The notes beneath the pieces were generated by a model. It was not told the origin of the DNA. It did no database searches and saw only the letters and a list, made by a program, of their open reading frames with translations. Positions 5,886-8,185 of a stretch of 8,185 nucleotides of DNA are shown here, piece after piece. The position numbers and the translations under genes were made by a program. The DNA lies in the NCBI GenBank assembly GCA_036351675.1, contig JAZBPO010000165.1, forward strand, positions 1 through 8,185, read 5' to 3'. This stretch comes from JAZBPO01 sp036351675 (GTDB taxonomy: Bacteria > Pseudomonadota > Gammaproteobacteria > Pseudomonadales > Azotimanducaceae). Each line of letters begins with the position of its first letter. Position 1 is the stretch's first letter.

Positions 5886-6504
5886 GCGCCGCTGCCACGG
5901 CGGCGCGCAGCGCCGGCACGATCTCCGCCTCGAACCAGGGACGCTGCGAGAGCCAGCGCCGATTGCGGGGCGAGGGGTGGGGCAGCGGGAACCAATGCGG
6001 TGGCAGCTCACGCCATGCGCGCACGCGATCACTGAGCGTGCCCCGGGACGGACCGAGGTAGTAGGCCTGCGCATGAGCTCCGAGCAGGAGCGTCAGGCGC
6101 AGTTCGGGCAGCGCCGCGCGCAGCGGCGGGTGCCAGCGTGGCGCGCATTCGGGCCGAGGTGGCGCGTCACCACCGCCGGCGCGGCCCGGATAGCAGAGAC
6201 CGGTCGGTACGATCGCGAAGCGATGCGCGTCGTAGAAGGTGTCGCGATCGACATCGAGCCACTCCCGCAGCCGGTCACCGCTCGGGTCGTTCCAGGCGAT
6301 CCCCGTCTCGTGCACGCGCGTACCCGGCGCGTGCCCGACGATGAGCACCCGAGCGTCCGGTTCCAGGCTCAGCACGGGCCGGGGACCGAGAGGCAGGTGC
6401 GGCGCGCACAGCGTGCAGGCGCGAGCGCGCGCGACGAGTTCGGGCAGCGGGAGTGCGTCGACGGCGATCACGCCGTCGTGAGGCGGCGTCCAGGGTTCGC
6501 TCAT
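5872..6504 (-). CDS. Uracil-DNA glycosylase superfamily protein with probable Fe-S cysteines
   Basis: 210 residues. The family removes uracil or related damaged bases from DNA. Motif 1 is VGHAPGTRVHETG (56-68) followed by DPSGDRLREWL (73-83); the late motif is LPHPSPRNRRW (174-184), matching the HPS-type active-site loop. Cysteines C30 and C33 form a CxxC, and C104 and C120 are 16 residues apart before a PRPEC segment. This arrangement matches the 4Fe-4S ligands of family 4 glycosylases. I recognise this as a conserved but poorly studied gammaproteobacterial subgroup; glycosylase activity is inferred from the fold. Position 71-73 (WND) replaces the more usual aromatic-rich segment of motif 1. 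It starts 10 bases after the SDR stop with only a weak ribosome site, so coupled translation is likely. Its stop lies inside the convergent MBL-fold gene. Confidence 0.85.
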   Translation of the reverse strand: MSEPWTPPHDGVIAVDALPLPELVARARACTLCAPHLPLGPRPVLSLEPDARVLIVGHAPGTRVHETGIAWNDPSGDRLREWLDVDRDTFYDAHRFAIVPTGLCYPGRAGGGDAPPRPECAPRWHPPLRAALPELRLTLLLGAHAQAYYLGPSRGTLSDRVRAWRELPPHWFPLPHPSPRNRRWLSQRPWFEAEIVPALRAAVAAALRSA

Positions 6505-6514
6505 CGATCGCCGC

Positions 6515-7255
6515 TCACCAGGGGATCTCGCTGCCGTCCCAGGCGCGGAAGCTGCCCGTGTCGCCCGCTTCCAGCCCTTCCACGACGGCGAGCAGGTTGC
6601 TCGCGGCCTGCTGCGGCGTGACCACGCCTTCCGCCTCCGGTGCGCGGAAGGGCGCTGACAATCCCGTGGCCACGGTGCCCGGATGGAGGCCGACGCAGAC
6701 CAGACCGCGATGGCGCCGCCCGAGTTCGATGGCGAGGTTGCGGGTGAACATGTTCTGCGCCGCCTTCGCCCCGCGATAGGCGTACCAGCCGCCGAGGCCG
6801 TTGTCGCCGATGCTGCCGACCCGGGCCGAGAGCGTCGCCCAGACGCAGTGCTCGCGCCGAGGCAGCAGCGGGGCGAGGGCGCGCGCGAGCAGCAGCGGGC
6901 CGACCGCGTTGACGTCGAAGCTTCGGTGCAGCGCGTCGCGGGACAGCTCCTTCAGACGCTTCTCCGGGGTGACGCCGAGCGTTTCGTCGTGGAGCAGACC
7001 GGCGCAGATCACGACCAGCTCGAGGCTGTCGACGGACGCCGCGATCTGTGCTGCACAGCTCGCGATGGAGGCGTCGTCCGTGAGGTCGAGGGCCATCTCT
7101 CCGGCACTCGGATGGCGTGCCGTGCGCAGTACGCTGGCGAAGCGCGGCGCGCGTTCGAGGGCGGTGGCGACGGCGCCGCCGATGCCGCCGCTCGCGCCCA
7201 CGACGAGGGCGCTCGATGCTTCCGGGAAGCGGTCGAAAGTGGGTCCGTCGGGCAT
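6515..7255 (-). CDS. Short-chain dehydrogenase/reductase, C-factor (CsgA)-like
   Basis: 246 residues, the usual length for a classical SDR, catalysing NAD(P)-dependent oxidation or reduction in the cytoplasm. The cofactor loop is GASGGIG (20-26). VICAGLLHDE (82-91) has Cys in place of the first Asn of the usual NNAG. N116 (DVNAVGP), S143 (TLSARVGSIGD), Y160 and K164 (YAYRGAK) form the catalytic tetrad. LHPGTVATGLSAPF (190-203) and the C-terminal AWDGSEIPW are features I associate with the C-factor-like subgroup named after Myxococcus CsgA. That resemblance does not imply developmental signalling here. GGGAG lies 5 bases before the ATG (minus strand), supporting the start at 7255. It lies 67 bases downstream of the histidine kinase gene and 10 bases upstream of the glycosylase-family gene. 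The natural substrate is unknown. Confidence 0.92.
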   Translation of the reverse strand: MPDGPTFDRFPEASSALVVGASGGIGGAVATALERAPRFASVLRTARHPSAGEMALDLTDDASIASCAAQIAASVDSLELVVICAGLLHDETLGVTPEKRLKELSRDALHRSFDVNAVGPLLLARALAPLLPRREHCVWATLSARVGSIGDNGLGGWYAYRGAKAAQNMFTRNLAIELGRRHRGLVCVGLHPGTVATGLSAPFRAPEAEGVVTPQQAASNLLAVVEGLEAGDTGSFRAWDGSEIPW

Positions 7256-7291
7256 GGGAACTCCCGTTGCGTGTGCCCGTGAGCGAAGTCA

Positions 7292-7306
7292 GGCGCCTCC
7301 GGCGCC
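7292..7306. repeat. Short GC-rich inverted repeat between histidine kinase and SDR
   Basis: GGCGCC at 7292-7297 and again at 7301-7306, separated by TCC, can pair as a 6-bp stem with a 3-base loop. No T-run follows on the minus strand, so an intrinsic terminator is not supported. It could be a weak attenuator or mRNA-end structure, or chance in GC-rich DNA. Confidence 0.25.
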
Positions 7307-7322
7307 CCGTGAGGCAGCGCCG

Positions 7323-8185
7323 TCAGGCCGTGGCGCGCAGGCGCACCGTCTGTTGCGTCGGCTGCGCCAGTGGCAGCGTCACGGTGATGGCGACGCCCCT
7401 GCCGTTCGGCAGGTTGGTCGCACGCACGCTGCCGCCGTGGCGCTCTGCGATGACGCGGACGACGTAGAGTCCGAGTCCGAAGTGGAGACGGTTGTCGGGG
7501 CTGCCGGCGCGGCCCGACACCATGGAATCGAACAGATTGCCGGCGATCTCCGGGTCGAGGGTGGGACCTTCGTTCGCCACCGTGATCTCGAGGGTCTCGC
7601 GCTTCACGTCGAGCAGTACGCGGATCGGCGTGCCGGGCGTGTGGAAGTCGACGGCGTTGTCGATGATCTTGTCGAGGAGCTGCTCGATCCGGTAGTCCGC
7701 GACTTCCGCCCGGACCTCGCGGGCGGCTCCCCGGAAGATGAAGTCGCAGTCCGGGTGCACGGTCGCGCAGTTGTAGACGTAGTTCGAGAGCAGCTGCTCG
7801 ATGTCCAGTTCCTCGAGTTCCTCCGCATCGAGGGATTCCTCGAGATTCGCGGCGTCGGCGAGGTTCTGGACGATCGCGCCGATGCGCATGACGCCGCGGC
7901 GCGCCGCCTCGAGGTACTTGTTGTAGGCGAGATCGGGTCGCTCGTTCTCGAGGTTCTGGAGTGACGTGGACAGGGTGTTCAGCGGGTTGTTGATCTCGTG
8001 GCGCAGCGTGCGCGGCATGTTCTCGAGAAAGCGATTGTGCTGATGAAGCTTGGACAGCATGTTCGAGACACTGCGGGCGAGGTCGCCGATCTCGTCACCT
8101 GCGTCGATCTCGCGGCTCAACTGGCTCGTCTTCAGGCGCCCGTGCTGGTCGATCGAGTTCGTGGTCTCGGCGCCGAGACCTCGGA
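7323..8185 (-). CDS. Sensor histidine kinase, C-terminal part (N-terminus beyond window), possibly of the dedicated sortase system
   Basis: The open frame continues to the right edge; the TTG at 8118-8120 is only an internal Leu. Visible residues 1-286 begin with RGLGAETTNSIDQHGRLKTS and a HAMP-like helix with AGDEIGDLARSVSNML (28-43), so a transmembrane sensor portion lies outside. The H-box is LRHEINNPLN, with phospho-acceptor H62. The N-box is DKIIDNAVDF (N175), the G1-like box is VANEGPTL, where Asn stands in place of the usual adenine-contacting Asp, and the G2 box is FGLGLYVVR. This is a full HisKA plus HATPase_c core for phosphorelay to a response regulator. The H-box context LENMPRTLRHEINNPLNTLSTSLQNL recalls the histidine kinase of the proteobacterial dedicated sortase system (TIGR03785, from memory). 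No response regulator follows downstream; it is expected upstream, off the right edge. The histidine kinase call is firm; the sortase link is tentative. Confidence 0.92.
   Translation of the reverse strand, partial: RGLGAETTNSIDQHGRLKTSQLSREIDAGDEIGDLARSVSNMLSKLHQHNRFLENMPRTLRHEINNPLNTLSTSLQNLENERPDLAYNKYLEAARRGVMRIGAIVQNLADAANLEESLDAEELEELDIEQLLSNYVYNCATVHPDCDFIFRGAAREVRAEVADYRIEQLLDKIIDNAVDFHTPGTPIRVLLDVKRETLEITVANEGPTLDPEIAGNLFDSMVSGRAGSPDNRLHFGLGLYVVRVIAERHGGSVRATNLPNGRGVAITVTLPLAQPTQQTVRLRATA

Noticed and set aside
5599..6621. A 340-codon plus-strand open frame spanning the end of the MBL-fold gene and all of the glycosylase-family gene
   Set aside because: It is out of frame with the MBL protein and gives a low-complexity Arg/Pro/Ser-rich product; the minus-strand gene explains the region.
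6801..7964. A 387-codon plus-strand open frame opposite the SDR and histidine kinase genes
   Set aside because: It crosses two well-supported minus-strand genes and the gap between them, and its product shows no motif. It is a codon-bias shadow.
8118..8120. TTG at 8120 as the start of the histidine kinase
   Set aside because: The frame stays open to the window edge and encodes a HAMP-like segment, so the kinase is truncated rather than starting there.

Overview
The window is a gene-dense, high-GC chromosomal segment with strong G/C preference at third codon positions. Domain content and gene neighbours suggest a gammaproteobacterium, possibly of a marine or halophilic lineage. The taxonomic call is an inference from protein families, not from a marker gene. 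I see no tRNA, rRNA, CRISPR array, insertion sequence or phage gene. The only gaps between genes are 86 bases or shorter.

Left block (1-3317, + strand): a phospho-signalling cluster of three genes. The first is a membrane-anchored Hanks-type Ser/Thr kinase cut by the left edge inside its glycine-rich loop. The second is a class III nucleotide-cyclase domain fused to a C-terminal FHA (phosphothreonine-binding) domain. The third is a tail-anchored protein with an FHA domain at each end of an acidic, Pro/Gly-rich linker. The likely logic is kinase phosphorylation read by FHA modules, with the cyclase protein as effector or scaffold. The cyclase has Asn where the second metal-binding Asp is expected, and the second FHA domain lacks its usual Asn-Gly, so both may have altered function.

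Middle block (3328-5885, + strand): three small enzymes that follow closely and may be cotranscribed with the signalling genes. They are a VOC-fold metalloenzyme (GTG start, ribosome site overlapping the preceding stop), an alpha/beta hydrolase with a large cap insertion, and a LACTB2-like metallo-beta-lactamase-fold hydrolase. Their substrates cannot be read from sequence.

Right block (8185-5872, - strand): a sensor histidine kinase C-terminal part cut by the right edge, then a C-factor (CsgA)-like short-chain dehydrogenase, then a uracil-DNA-glycosylase-family protein with four cysteines spaced as in Fe-S family 4 enzymes. The last gene converges on the MBL-fold gene and overlaps its 3' end by 14 bases. 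The histidine kinase resembles, from memory, the kinase of the proteobacterial dedicated sortase system. If so, a response regulator and a sortase should lie just beyond the right edge.

No wholly new system is evident. The best candidate for novelty is the kinase / degenerate cyclase-FHA / tail-anchored double-FHA module.
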